A stretch of DNA of 64,000 nucleotides from NCBI RefSeq assembly GCF_003432485.1, contig NZ_QVNQ01000007.1, forward strand, positions 310,001 to 374,000, given 5' to 3'. The notes beneath the pieces are model-generated. The model was given only the letters and a program-made list of their open reading frames with translations, had not been told where the DNA came from and searched no databases. The position numbers and the translations under genes are program-made. Positions within the stretch are counted from its first letter, which is position 1, and each line of letters opens with the position of its first letter. Of the stretch, positions 8,381 to 16,639 are shown piece by piece. Origin of the DNA: Actinomadura spongiicola. Its GTDB lineage: Bacteria; Actinomycetota; Actinomycetes; Streptosporangiales; Streptosporangiaceae.

Positions 8381-11300
8381 GTGCACATTCATGTCGCCTC
8401 GTGCTATTCGCTGCGGTACGGCGTCGCGCCGCCCGCCGCGCTGGCCGAGCGCGCGGCGAACCTCGGCATGCGGACCCTCGCGCTGACCGACCGCGACGGC
8501 CTGTACGGCGCCGTCCGGCACGTCCGGTCATGCGCCGACGCGGGCCTCGGGGCCGTCGTCGGCGCCGACCTCCGGGTCGCCTCCACCGGGGAGGAACGGA
8601 TCGTGGTCCTCGCCGAGGGCCGCGCCGGATGGCGGTCGCTGTGCCGGCTGGTGACGGCGGCGCACGCGGCGGGCGAGCGCGGGCGTCCCGTCGTGACCCG
8701 GCAGATGGTCGGCGCGCACGCCGAGGGCCTCGTCGTCCTGCTCGGCCCGGCCTCCGACTTCGGCCGCGCCGTCGCCGGGCGGCGCCCCGACGTCGCGGCG
8801 GCGCGGCTGGACGCGTGGCGCGCGACCGCCGAGACCATGGTCGAGATCGTGGACCACCATGACCGGGGCGACGGGCACCGGGCGGCCCGGATGCTCGCGC
8901 TGGCCCGCGCGGCCGGGGTGCCCGCCGTGCTCGGCAACGCCGTCCGCTACCTGGACCCGGCCGACCATCCGGTCGCGCAGGTCCTGGACGTGACGCGCCG
9001 CCTCGTCCCGCTGGACCGGCGGCACCTCGGCGACCGGACCGGGCACGCCTACCTGAAGTCGATCCCCGAGATGCGCCGCGTCGCGGAGCTGAGCTGCGGC
9101 CCGGACGAGGCGGACGCGCTGCTCGCCGAGACCCGGCGGCTCTCCGAACGCTGCGTCCTCGACCCGGGTCACGACCTCGGCATGGACGACGTCCACCTCC
9201 CGGCCGTCGACGGCGACCCGTATGCCCTGCTCGTGTCCCGCTGCGCGGACGGCATGGCCCGGCGCGGCCTCGACGGATCGTCGGAGGCGATCGCGCGGCT
9301 GGACCACGAGCTCGGCGTGATCGCCCGGAAGGGCCTGGCGTCCTACTTCCTCACGGTCGCCGACGCCGCCGCGCTGATCAGGTCGCGCGGCATCCGCTGC
9401 GCGATCCGCGGCTCCGGCGCAGGCAGCCTCGTCAACCACCTGCTCGGCATCGGCGACCTCGACCCGCTGCGGCACGACCTCGTCATGGAACGGTTCCTCG
9501 CCGACAGCCGCGACGGCCTGCCCGACATCGACCTGGACGTCGAGTCCGCCCGGCGGCTGGAGGCGTACCGGGCGCTGTTCGACCGCTTCGGCGCCGAGAG
9601 CACGGCGTGCGTGTCGATGATGGAGACCTACCGGGCGCGCAGCGCGATCCGCGACGTCGGCAACGCCATCGGGCTCCCACCGCTGGAGATCGACGCGGTC
9701 GCCAAGGCGTTCCCGCAGATCAGGGCGAGCCAGATCCGCTCGGCGATGACCGACCTGCCCGAGCTGCGGCAGAGCGGCCTGGCGAGCGGGCGGCTGGAGG
9801 TCCTGTTCCGGATCGCCGAACGGCTGGACGGCATCCCCCGCCACATCGCCATGCACCCGTGCGGCGTCCTGCTGTCGAACCCGACGCTGCGCGACCGGAC
9901 ACCCGTCGAACAGGCCGCCGTCGGCTTCCCGATGAGCCAGTTCGACAAGGAGGACGTCGAGGCGATGGGCCTGCTCAAACTCGACGTGCTCGGCGTCCGG
10001 ATGCAGTCGGCGATGGCGCACGCGGTGGCGGAGGCCGCCCGCGTGACCGGGACGGAGATCGCGCTGGAGGACGTCCCCCGCGACGACCCCGCGACGTACG
10101 AGCTGATCCGCACGTCCCGGACGCTCGGCTGCTTCCAGATCGAGTCGCCCGGCCAGCGGGAGCTGATCGGCCGCCTCCAGCCCCGCGACCTGGACGATCT
10201 GATCATCGACATCTCGCTGTTCCGCCCGGGGCCGGTCAACTCCGACATGGTGACGCCGTTCCTGGAGGCCCGTGCCGGCGCCCGGGAACCCGGCTACCCG
10301 CATCCCGACCTCGAACCCGTCCTGCGGGAGAGCCTCGGCGTGATCGTCTTCCACGAGCAGGTGCTGCGCGTCATCGACGTGATGACGGGCTGCGGCCTGT
10401 CCCAGGCGGAGGCGGCGCGACGGAGCCTCGGCCACGAACGCGGCCAGGCCGTGGTCGGCGCGTGGTTCCGGGAGAGGACGAGGGCCCGCGGCTACGACGA
10501 GGCGGCCGTCGAACGCGTCTGGCGGCTGCTGACCGCGTTCGGCGCGTTCGGGTTCTGCAAGGCGCACGCCGCGTCGTTCGCGCTGCCCACCTACCAGTCG
10601 GCATGGCTGAAACGGCACCATCCCGCCGCGTTCTACGCGGGCGTCCTCACCCACGACCCCGGCCTCTACCCCAAACGCGTCATCCTGGACGACGCGCGGC
10701 ACTTCGGCGTCCCGATCCTGCCGCTGGACGTGAACCGCTCGTCCGCGGACTGGCACGCCGAACCCGTCTCCGCGGGCGGCCCGACCGGCATCCGGGTGGC
10801 GCTCAGCGAGGTCAAGGGCATCTCCGACGCCGAGGTCACCACGATCGTCGAGACCCGCCCCTACACGTCCCTGACCGACTTCTGGCGCCGTGCCCGCGCG
10901 TCCCGGTCGACGACCGAACGGCTGGTCCTCGCCGGGGCGTTCGACGCCGTCCACGGCGGCGTCCCGCGCCGCGACCTCCTCTGCCGGGTGGGCGCCCTGA
11001 GCCGCCTCACCACCCGTCCCGCCCACGTCCTGGAAGGCCAGCTCCCCCTGGACGACGACGGGACCGTCCCCGGTCTGACGGAGGACGTCCCGGCGGGAGG
11101 GCTGCCCCCGATGACGCCCGCCGAGGTCGTCGAGGCGGAACTGGACATCCTCGGCATGGACGTCAGCCGCCACGTCATCACGTTCTACGACGCGCTGCTC
11201 GCCGGGCTGGGCGTCGTCCGCGCCGCGGACCTGCCGGACCGTCCCAACGGAAGCGAGGTCCTCGTCGCGGGCGTCAAGGTCGCCACGCAGACCCCGGCGG

Positions 11301-12187
11301 TCAGGTCCGGCCAGCGGGTCATCTTCGCCACGCTGGACGACGCGACCGGCCCCGTCGACCTCACGTTCTTCGAGTCGGTGCAGGAGAGATGCGCCGCGAC
11401 CGTCTTCGGCTCCTGGCTTCTCGTGGCCCGGGGCCGGATCCGCCGCGCCGGGGCCCGCGCCGTCTCCATCACCGCCGACGCCTGCTGGGACCTCAACGCC
11501 CTCCACGAGGAGTGGCGCCGCGGCGGCCCGGACGCCGTCCGCGCGGCCATGGCGGCGCCGACCCCACCGAGCCGCCCGGTCGGCCGCCGCGTCGTCCACC
11601 CCACCGGCTTCGCCATGTCCCCGTACTCCGACATCGGCCACGCGGGGGCGGCCATCGGGCGTCCGCCTCCGGCGCGTCTCTGGCACAGCAGCCGGGGCAG
11701 CTCCGGGTTGTGTTTATCGCAGGCTCGGCCCACTGCGCTCGCCTTCGGCGTTGCTGCCGGGCGGGTTACGCGTTCGCGTGCGGGGCTGAGGTCTTGTCGA
11801 AGGGAGGTGCTAGGCGCCGGGGGTTTGGGCGGAGCGGGCCATCGGGAGGCACTGGAGCCGGGTGATCTGGAAGACCGTGGCCATGCAGAGGGTGGCGGCG
11901 ATGGCCTGGAAGGCGGCGGCCGCGACGCCGACGTGGACGTCGAAGCGGGCGTCGGCGAGGGTCTCGACGCTGCCGTGGGTGAACGCGCGGCCGAGCACGA
12001 GACCGATGAGCGCGCAGACCCACCAGGCGGCGATGACGAGCCCCGCGGCCTGCCGTTCCGCCGTCCGGTACCGGCCACTGTTCACCCAGACCTCGTAGAC
12101 CATGCGCGGCGGCAGCCACAGGTTCACGATCGGGCAGACCCAGCCGAACAGCACCCAGGCGCGATGGTGCCGGTGCGGGCCGGGTGA
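8381..12187 (+). CDS. dnaE2: error-prone DNA polymerase III alpha subunit (DnaE2/ImuC type) with run-on C-terminus
   Basis: DnaE2 is a catalytic C-family polymerase used in SOS translesion synthesis. The GTG at 8381 follows the DUF6504 stop by one base. The N-terminal PHP domain starts HIHVASCYS and contains LALTDRDGLYG. The palm carries GSGAGSLVNHLLG and the acidic motif PDIDLDVES that supplies catalytic aspartates. SQFDKEDVEAMGLLKLDVLG, the finger region and a C-terminal OB fold (VLVAGVKVATQTPAVRSGQ) follow. Family members usually end soon after a phrase like LWHSSRGSSG, reached here near residue 1107 (about 11,700). Instead the frame continues about 160 residues to 12187, becoming Arg/Gly-rich and antisense to the DUF4328 gene. 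The polymerase call is firm; the tail is probably a lost stop. Confidence 0.9.
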   Translation: MHIHVASCYSLRYGVAPPAALAERAANLGMRTLALTDRDGLYGAVRHVRSCADAGLGAVVGADLRVASTGEERIVVLAEGRAGWRSLCRLVTAAHAAGERGRPVVTRQMVGAHAEGLVVLLGPASDFGRAVAGRRPDVAAARLDAWRATAETMVEIVDHHDRGDGHRAARMLALARAAGVPAVLGNAVRYLDPADHPVAQVLDVTRRLVPLDRRHLGDRTGHAYLKSIPEMRRVAELSCGPDEADALLAETRRLSERCVLDPGHDLGMDDVHLPAVDGDPYALLVSRCADGMARRGLDGSSEAIARLDHELGVIARKGLASYFLTVADAAALIRSRGIRCAIRGSGAGSLVNHLLGIGDLDPLRHDLVMERFLADSRDGLPDIDLDVESARRLEAYRALFDRFGAESTACVSMMETYRARSAIRDVGNAIGLPPLEIDAVAKAFPQIRASQIRSAMTDLPELRQSGLASGRLEVLFRIAERLDGIPRHIAMHPCGVLLSNPTLRDRTPVEQAAVGFPMSQFDKEDVEAMGLLKLDVLGVRMQSAMAHAVAEAARVTGTEIALEDVPRDDPATYELIRTSRTLGCFQIESPGQRELIGRLQPRDLDDLIIDISLFRPGPVNSDMVTPFLEARAGAREPGYPHPDLEPVLRESLGVIVFHEQVLRVIDVMTGCGLSQAEAARRSLGHERGQAVVGAWFRERTRARGYDEAAVERVWRLLTAFGAFGFCKAHAASFALPTYQSAWLKRHHPAAFYAGVLTHDPGLYPKRVILDDARHFGVPILPLDVNRSSADWHAEPVSAGGPTGIRVALSEVKGISDAEVTTIVETRPYTSLTDFWRRARASRSTTERLVLAGAFDAVHGGVPRRDLLCRVGALSRLTTRPAHVLEGQLPLDDDGTVPGLTEDVPAGGLPPMTPAEVVEAELDILGMDVSRHVITFYDALLAGLGVVRAADLPDRPNGSEVLVAGVKVATQTPAVRSGQRVIFATLDDATGPVDLTFFESVQERCAATVFGSWLLVARGRIRRAGARAVSITADACWDLNALHEEWRRGGPDAVRAAMAAPTPPSRPVGRRVVHPTGFAMSPYSDIGHAGAAIGRPPPARLWHSSRGSSGLCLSQARPTALAFGVAAGRVTRSRAGLRSCRREVLGAGGLGGAGHREALEPGDLEDRGHAEGGGDGLEGGGRDADVDVEAGVGEGLDAAVGERAAEHETDERADPPGGDDEPRGLPFRRPVPATVHPDLVDHARRQPQVHDRADPAEQHPGAMVPVRAG

Positions 12188-12514
12188 CTGCTCGTAGGCC
12201 CGCCACAGCCAGATCAGGTACAGGACGCCGGTGACCACGGCCATGATCGCGCTGACCGTGAACACGTCGGTGTACGGGGCGAGCGCCCCGCCGGTGGTCG
12301 CCGGATCGTAGCTGTCGTGCGTCTCACCTCGGAGGGGACGGGCGAGCCGGAGCAGGCTGATGCCGGAGCCGAGGGCGATGAACGCGTTGAACCCGAGCAG
12401 CATGAACACGGCGACGCCGACGGCGCGAAAGTCGCGGCGCCGGGCCCAGGCTCCACAAGCCGGGCATCGTGCGACCTCGGCCGGGATGATGTCGCCGCAC
12501 AACGCACACGGCAT
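11810..12514 (-). CDS. zinc-ribbon DUF4328 membrane protein
   Basis: This 234-residue protein begins MPCALCGD and continues CPACGAW, a four-cysteine zinc ribbon at the N-terminus. It then has about four to five membrane helices. The centre has LIWLWRAYEQSPG and FGWVCPIVNLWLPPRMVYEVW, wording typical of the DUF4328 family of actinobacterial membrane proteins. Function is unknown; a housekeeping or envelope role is only a guess. GGAGGTGA sits just before the ATG, so the gene is real, which matters because the polymerase frame runs antisense through more than half of it. Confidence 0.85.
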   Translation of the reverse strand: MPCALCGDIIPAEVARCPACGAWARRRDFRAVGVAVFMLLGFNAFIALGSGISLLRLARPLRGETHDSYDPATTGGALAPYTDVFTVSAIMAVVTGVLYLIWLWRAYEQSPGPHRHHRAWVLFGWVCPIVNLWLPPRMVYEVWVNSGRYRTAERQAAGLVIAAWWVCALIGLVLGRAFTHGSVETLADARFDVHVGVAAAAFQAIAATLCMATVFQITRLQCLPMARSAQTPGA

Positions 12515-12613
12515 GGTTCACCTCCGACGGCCTTTGCGCTTCCCTGCTTTGGATACTACGTACGTTTGACTGGCGCGTCCGCACACTGGTTCACGGTCCC
12601 CAGGTGTGGATCT

Positions 12614-12937
12614 TCACACTTGGAAGACGAGCCGCGCGACGACCCACGTGACGGTGACGGTCACCGCAGCCCACGCGGCGAGGCGTCCGAGCCCGCCGGT
12701 GGTGAGGAGCCGCTCGGGACGGAACCCGGTGACGAGGAGCAGCGCCCACCACTCGGCGGCCAGCGCGATCGTCGCGTACAGCGACCCGAAGCCGAGCAGC
12801 GAGAACGTCAGGACGACGCCCGGCGGGGTGATCGTGTGCGCGAACAGGGACGGGCCGCGGGCCGGTCCGTGGACGCCGCCGCGCAGACCGGCGAGGACGG
12901 CGCCCCAGCCGACGGCGCACAGCACCCAGACGGCCAC
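12614..12937 (-). CDS. small multi-pass membrane protein
   Basis: This protein has about 107 residues with three or four hydrophobic segments (VWVLCAVGWGAVLAGL, VVLTFSLLGFGSLYATIALA, WAAVTVTVTWVVARLV). I do not recognise a family. The GTG at 12937 is the first start in frame; the ribosome site is weak, so the true start may differ slightly. It is the third gene, in transcription order, after the histidine kinase and response regulator, 100 bases beyond the latter. It may be an accessory or target of that two-component system. Confidence 0.6.
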   Translation of the reverse strand: MAVWVLCAVGWGAVLAGLRGGVHGPARGPSLFAHTITPPGVVLTFSLLGFGSLYATIALAAEWWALLLVTGFRPERLLTTGGLGRLAAWAAVTVTVTWVVARLVFQV

Positions 12938-13037
12938 GACCGTGACGGGCAGGCCGCTCAGCGACTCCGGTGCCAGTGCCTCGTCCTTCCCCCGCGTCGT
13001 CTTTCCCCGTCGTCCGTCCCCCCGATGCCCGTCCGGA

Positions 13038-13685
13038 TCAGGTCATGAGACCCGACTCCCAGGCCCAGGCGGCGGTCTCGACCCGGTTCCGGGTGGCGAG
13101 CTTGCGGTGGACGCTGCCGAGGTGCGTCTTGACGGTGGACAACGCCACGTACAGCTCCGCGGCGATCTCCTCGTTGGTCCGGCCGCGGGCGACGAGGCGC
13201 ACGACCTCCAGTTCCCGGTCGGTGAGCGGCTCGTGGGGTGGTGCGGGCGCGGCGGGCGGACGCGCCAGATGCTCCAGCAACCGGACCGTGATCGACGGCG
13301 ACACCAGCGACTCGCCGTTCGCCGCCGCGCGGACCGCCTCGACGAGCAGCGCGGGCCCGCCGTCCTTGAGCAGAAACCCGACCGCGCCGCCGCGCAACGC
13401 CCCGTACACGTACTCGTCGAGGTCGAACGTGGTGACGATGACGATGCGCGGCGGGTCGGGGACGCCGGGACCCGTCAGCGCGCGGGTCGCCTCAAGACCG
13501 TCCATCACCGGCATCCGGACGTCGAACAGGCACACGTCGGGGCGGAGGCGGCGGGCCAGCTCGACCGCCGCGGCGCCGTCGGCGGCGTCCCCGACCACCT
13601 CCATGTCGGGCTGCGAGTCGACGATCATCCGGAACCCGGTCCGGACCATCTCCTGGTCGTCGGCTATCAGTACGCGGATGGGCAC
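13038..13685 (-). CDS. NarL/FixJ-family response regulator
   Basis: This 215-residue protein has a receiver domain (MPIRVLIADDQEMVRTGF, acidic pair DDQ, phospho-acceptor in CLFDVRMPVMDG) joined to a LuxR-type DNA-binding domain (PLTDRELEVVRLVARGRTNEEIAAEL, quoted in part, then LSTVKTHLGSVHRKL). It is phosphorylated on the receiver aspartate and then binds DNA as a dimer. Its partner is the histidine kinase that ends 18 bases upstream in the same operon. Confidence 0.95.
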   Translation of the reverse strand: MPIRVLIADDQEMVRTGFRMIVDSQPDMEVVGDAADGAAAVELARRLRPDVCLFDVRMPVMDGLEATRALTGPGVPDPPRIVIVTTFDLDEYVYGALRGGAVGFLLKDGGPALLVEAVRAAANGESLVSPSITVRLLEHLARPPAAPAPPHEPLTDRELEVVRLVARGRTNEEIAAELYVALSTVKTHLGSVHRKLATRNRVETAAWAWESGLMT

Positions 13686-13703
13686 GACGTCGATTCTGTC
13701 AGG

Positions 13704-14900
13704 TCACCGGTCCCCGGCGGGCAGGACGGCGACGACCTCCCAGCCGCCCTCGGGGCGCGGGCCCGCGCGGAGCCGTCCGCCGAGCGCGCCGACGCGCTCG
13801 GACAGGCCGGTGAGCCCGAACCCGCCGGACGGCAGGCGCCTGCCGCGTCCCCGCCCGTCGTCGCGGACGGTCACCTCCACCTCGCCGCCGACGCGGGTGA
13901 GGCTGACCAGCACGGTGTCGGCGTCGGCGGCGTGCTTGCGGACGTTGGTGAGCGCCTCCTGCACGACGCGGTGCGCCGAGGTCGCGACCTCCGGCGGCAG
14001 CGTGCCGAGGTCGGGCGCGAGCGTCAGCGCGGCGGGCGGGTGGGCGAACCCGGTGACGAGGTCGCGCAGCTGTGACAGGTCCCCGACGGGACGGGTCGCG
14101 GCGTCCTCGCCGGTGGCGCCGTCGCCGCTGACGTGCTGGGCGTCCCGCAGCAGCCCGACCATGCGGCGCATCGAGGTGAGCGCCTCGGTGCCGGCCCTCT
14201 CGATGCCATCGAACATCGCGTCGATCTGCTCGGGCGTCGGTTGCCGCGCGGAACCCGGCTGGGCCGCGAACCGGGCGGCCTGCGCCTGGACGACGATGCC
14301 CGTCACATGGTGGGCGACGAAGTCGTGCAGGTCGCGGGCGAGTTCGAGCCGTTCGTCCCGCCGCGCCGCCACCAGCGACCGGGCCCGGCGGGCGTCCACC
14401 GCCCGCAGGTACAGCCCGATCCCGACGGCGATCGCCACGGCGATGCCGAGCGGCGCGGTGAGCAGCATCGCCGCGAGCGGGCCCGAGCGCAGCGGCGTCG
14501 CCAGGATCGCGGCGCCGAGCAGCGCCGCCATGAGGACGAGCCGCCGCCGGCTCGTCCGCCACGCCGTCCGGACGAGGAGGATCAGCAGGGCGCCGATCTC
14601 CGCCATCACGCTCTCCACGGGCCAGCGGAGGTCGTCCGACATGGCCAGGCCGATGAGGGTCGTGACCGCCGACAGCGACGCGGCGAGGACGCCCCAGCCG
14701 AGGAACCGGCGGCCGGAGATCGCGGCGACGTTGGCCACGGCCGCGACGAACACCGTCCACACGTTGAGGACGGACTCGATGTCGATGATCAGGCAGGCCA
14801 GGAGGTACAGCCCGGCGAATCCCGCGTAGGCGACGCGCGCCATGCAGCCGCCCACCGAGTAGATGCGGTCCAGTCGTGCCCCGGCGTCACTCACGCCCAT
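13704..14900 (-). CDS. membrane sensor histidine kinase (HisKA_3 type)
   Basis: The protein has about 398 residues from the ATG at 14900; an overlapping GTG at 14894 and an ATG at 14843 are alternatives. The first half holds about five or six membrane helices with little outside sequence, so the signal is probably within or at the membrane. The dimerisation/phospho-acceptor helix reads LELARDLHDFVAHHVTGI, with the HisKA_3 histidine in DLHD. A HATPase_c domain follows with ALTNVRKHA (N box) and DDGRGRGRRLPSGGFGLTGL (G boxes). Kinase precedes regulator in the operon. The stimulus is unknown. Confidence 0.92.
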   Translation of the reverse strand: MGVSDAGARLDRIYSVGGCMARVAYAGFAGLYLLACLIIDIESVLNVWTVFVAAVANVAAISGRRFLGWGVLAASLSAVTTLIGLAMSDDLRWPVESVMAEIGALLILLVRTAWRTSRRRLVLMAALLGAAILATPLRSGPLAAMLLTAPLGIAVAIAVGIGLYLRAVDARRARSLVAARRDERLELARDLHDFVAHHVTGIVVQAQAARFAAQPGSARQPTPEQIDAMFDGIERAGTEALTSMRRMVGLLRDAQHVSGDGATGEDAATRPVGDLSQLRDLVTGFAHPPAALTLAPDLGTLPPEVATSAHRVVQEALTNVRKHAADADTVLVSLTRVGGEVEVTVRDDGRGRGRRLPSGGFGLTGLSERVGALGGRLRAGPRPEGGWEVVAVLPAGDR

Positions 14901-15013
14901 GGAGCGTACGACCCGGGGGCGATCACCGGATCGACCGATCGGCCGATACATCGCGCACGGGCCCGACCACACGCCCGATGTGGGCGGGGGCGGCGTGGGC
15001 GCACGCTGGGGGC

Positions 15014-15139
15014 ATGTACCTCGTCTCTGTGCCCCTCACCCTCGCGTTAGCCGCTTTCGTGATCTACGGCGGCGTCGTGTTACCCGCCGTGGAGATCGTG
15101 CGGTCGATCCGAGGGCGCCGCTCGGGCACGGTCGAATAA
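15014..15139 (+). CDS. possible single-pass membrane micro-protein
   Basis: This short frame of 41 residues begins MYLVSVPLTLALAAFVIYGG and ends in a basic tail IRGRRSGTVE, giving one clean membrane helix with a cytoplasmic-type basic end. The purine stretch before the ATG is only two bases away, so translation is uncertain. It is divergent from the histidine kinase gene. Confidence 0.4.
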   Translation: MYLVSVPLTLALAAFVIYGGVVLPAVEIVRSIRGRRSGTVE

Positions 15140-15305
15140 TCGTTCGAGAATGTCAGTGGTGGTCCGTAGCGTTGACCACGTGATTTAGGTGACATCTGGG
15201 AACAGATGTCGAACCGAGTCGCTTGTAGTGACGTAATTACGGGTATGTGGTCACCGGTGGCACCGCACAGGCGCGGCCCACCGGGACGCAGGAAGGGGTG
15301 TTGGC

Positions 15306-15557
15306 ATGAGTGCGGTGACCGGCACGTTCCATCTCTCCCACCCACGGCTGGACGGGCCCGCGGAGCGGACCGTCGTGGAGCCGTGGCTCACCGAGCTTTC
15401 CCATGCGGTGCTGAACGCCTACACCGACGGCACCGTCGAGATCACCCCCGAGCTGGCCCCCGTCGAAGCGCTGCCCGTGCGGCCCGCCCTGTCCGCCCTG
15501 TCCGCCCGTCCCGTGGCGGCCCGTCCCGCGCCCGCCTCCATCGGTGTGGCCGCCTGA
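15306..15557 (+). CDS. small protein of unknown function
   Basis: This 83-residue frame starts at ATG 15306 behind GGAAGGGG, a good ribosome site. The N-terminal half looks structured (GTFHLSHPRLDGP, WLTELSHAVLNAYTDG); the C-terminal third is an Ala/Pro/Arg/Val low-complexity tail. No family is recognised and no membrane segment is present. A perfect intrinsic terminator follows 23 bases after the stop, which supports a separate small transcript. A peptide precursor was considered, but no modifying-enzyme gene other than the methyltransferase downstream is near. Confidence 0.55.
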   Translation: MSAVTGTFHLSHPRLDGPAERTVVEPWLTELSHAVLNAYTDGTVEITPELAPVEALPVRPALSALSARPVAARPAPASIGVAA

Positions 15558-15580
15558 CCCGACTGAGCCCCTACGACGAA

Positions 15581-15613
15581 GGGACCGAGGAGTACCTCGG
15601 TCCCTTTCTTTCG
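15581..15613 (+). terminator. Rho-independent terminator
   Basis: GGGACCGAGG-AGTA-CCTCGGTCCC is a perfect 10-base stem with a four-base loop, followed by TTTCTTTC. It ends the transcript of the small gene at 15306-15557. Confidence 0.93.
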
Positions 15614-15622
15614 CCTCACTCA

Positions 15623-15660
15623 TCTCATATAGTGAGAAATACTTCTCATATTATGAGAAG
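15623..15660. promoter_or_regulatory. two tandem palindromic operators before the methyltransferase gene
   Basis: TCTCA-TATAG-TGAGA (15623-15637) and CTTCTCATA-T-TATGAGAAG (15642-15660, a perfect 9-base inverted repeat) share the TCTCAT/ATGAGA half-site. Their centres are 21 bases apart, two helical turns. The sites are strikingly AT-rich for this genome. TATAGT inside the first could be the -10 element. They look like the operator of a dimeric regulator controlling the gene that starts at 15698; the regulator is not identifiable here. Confidence 0.75.
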
Positions 15661-15697
15661 CGGTCGTAGGGTGAGGGCACGGAAGAGAGGTGATCCG

Positions 15698-16498
15698 ATG
15701 TCCTCCGAGGCGACCTACACCCATGGCCACCACGAGAACGTCCTGAGCTCGCACACGTGGCGGACGGTCGAGAACTCCGCCGCCTACCTGGTCGAACACC
15801 TGCGGCCCGGGGCCCGCGTGCTGGACGTCGGCTGCGGCCCCGGCACGATCACCGCGGGCCTGGCCGAACGGGTCGCCCCCGGCCGGGTCGTCGCCGCCGA
15901 CTCCGCCGCGACCGTCCTGGACGAGGCGCGCAAGAACACCGCCGCCCTGGACAACGTCGACTTCGCGGTCGCCGACGTCCACGATCTGGACTACGCCGAC
16001 GGCACGTTCGACGTCGTCCACGCCCACCAGGTCCTCCAGCATGTCGCCGACCCGGTCCGGGCGCTGCGCGAGATGCGCCGCGTCACTCGGCCGGGCGGCA
16101 TCGTCGCCGCACGCGACGCCGACTTCGGCGCCATGGCCTGGCATCCCGACCCGCCCGGCATGGACGCCTGGCTGCCGGTCTACTACGCGGTCGCCCGCGG
16201 CAACGGCGGCGAACCCGACGCGGGCCGTCGCCTCGTCTCGTGGGCCCGCGCCGCCGGGTTCACCGACATCGCCGCGTCCGCCTCGGCGTGGTGCTACTCC
16301 ACCCCCGACGAACGCGAGTGGTGGAGCGAGTCCTGGGGCGGGCGCCTGCTGCGGTCGTCCGTCGCCGATCACGCCGTGAACGGCGGCCACGCCACTCGCG
16401 ACGACCTCCGGCGTGTCTACGACGGGTGGAAGGCGTGGGCCGCCGCGGACGACGGCTGGTTCGCCGTCACCCACGGCGAGATCATCTGCCGGGTCTGA
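15698..16498 (+). CDS. class I SAM-dependent methyltransferase (UbiE/methyltransf_11 type)
   Basis: This 266-residue cytoplasmic protein has the SAM-binding motif VLDVGCGPGTITAGLAERV near residues 41-59. The acidic residue ending strand two is in VVAADSA, motif II is FDVVHAHQVLQHV and motif III is RRVTRPGGIV. The C-terminal half is helical, as in UbiE-like enzymes. The substrate cannot be read. GGAAGAGAGG precedes the ATG. The gene stands alone behind the twin operator at 15623-15660, so it is probably switched by a small-molecule-responsive regulator encoded elsewhere. Confidence 0.88.
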   Translation: MSSEATYTHGHHENVLSSHTWRTVENSAAYLVEHLRPGARVLDVGCGPGTITAGLAERVAPGRVVAADSAATVLDEARKNTAALDNVDFAVADVHDLDYADGTFDVVHAHQVLQHVADPVRALREMRRVTRPGGIVAARDADFGAMAWHPDPPGMDAWLPVYYAVARGNGGEPDAGRRLVSWARAAGFTDIAASASAWCYSTPDEREWWSESWGGRLLRSSVADHAVNGGHATRDDLRRVYDGWKAWAAADDGWFAVTHGEIICRV

Positions 16499-16639
16499 AC
16501 GACCGGCCGGAAGGCGTTCGGTGACGAGATATCCCGCGTGGGGCATCGTCCGCGCGAAGCCGACCGACGAAGAATCGGCAAAATACGGGCGTTGCCCGAG
16601 AATTCACGGCATTTGCTATTTGCTCGCCGCGCGTTCCGG

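Noticed and set aside
8528..11686. Long minus-strand frame opposite dnaE2
   Set aside because: No recognisable motif or ribosome site; mirrors the polymerase codons.
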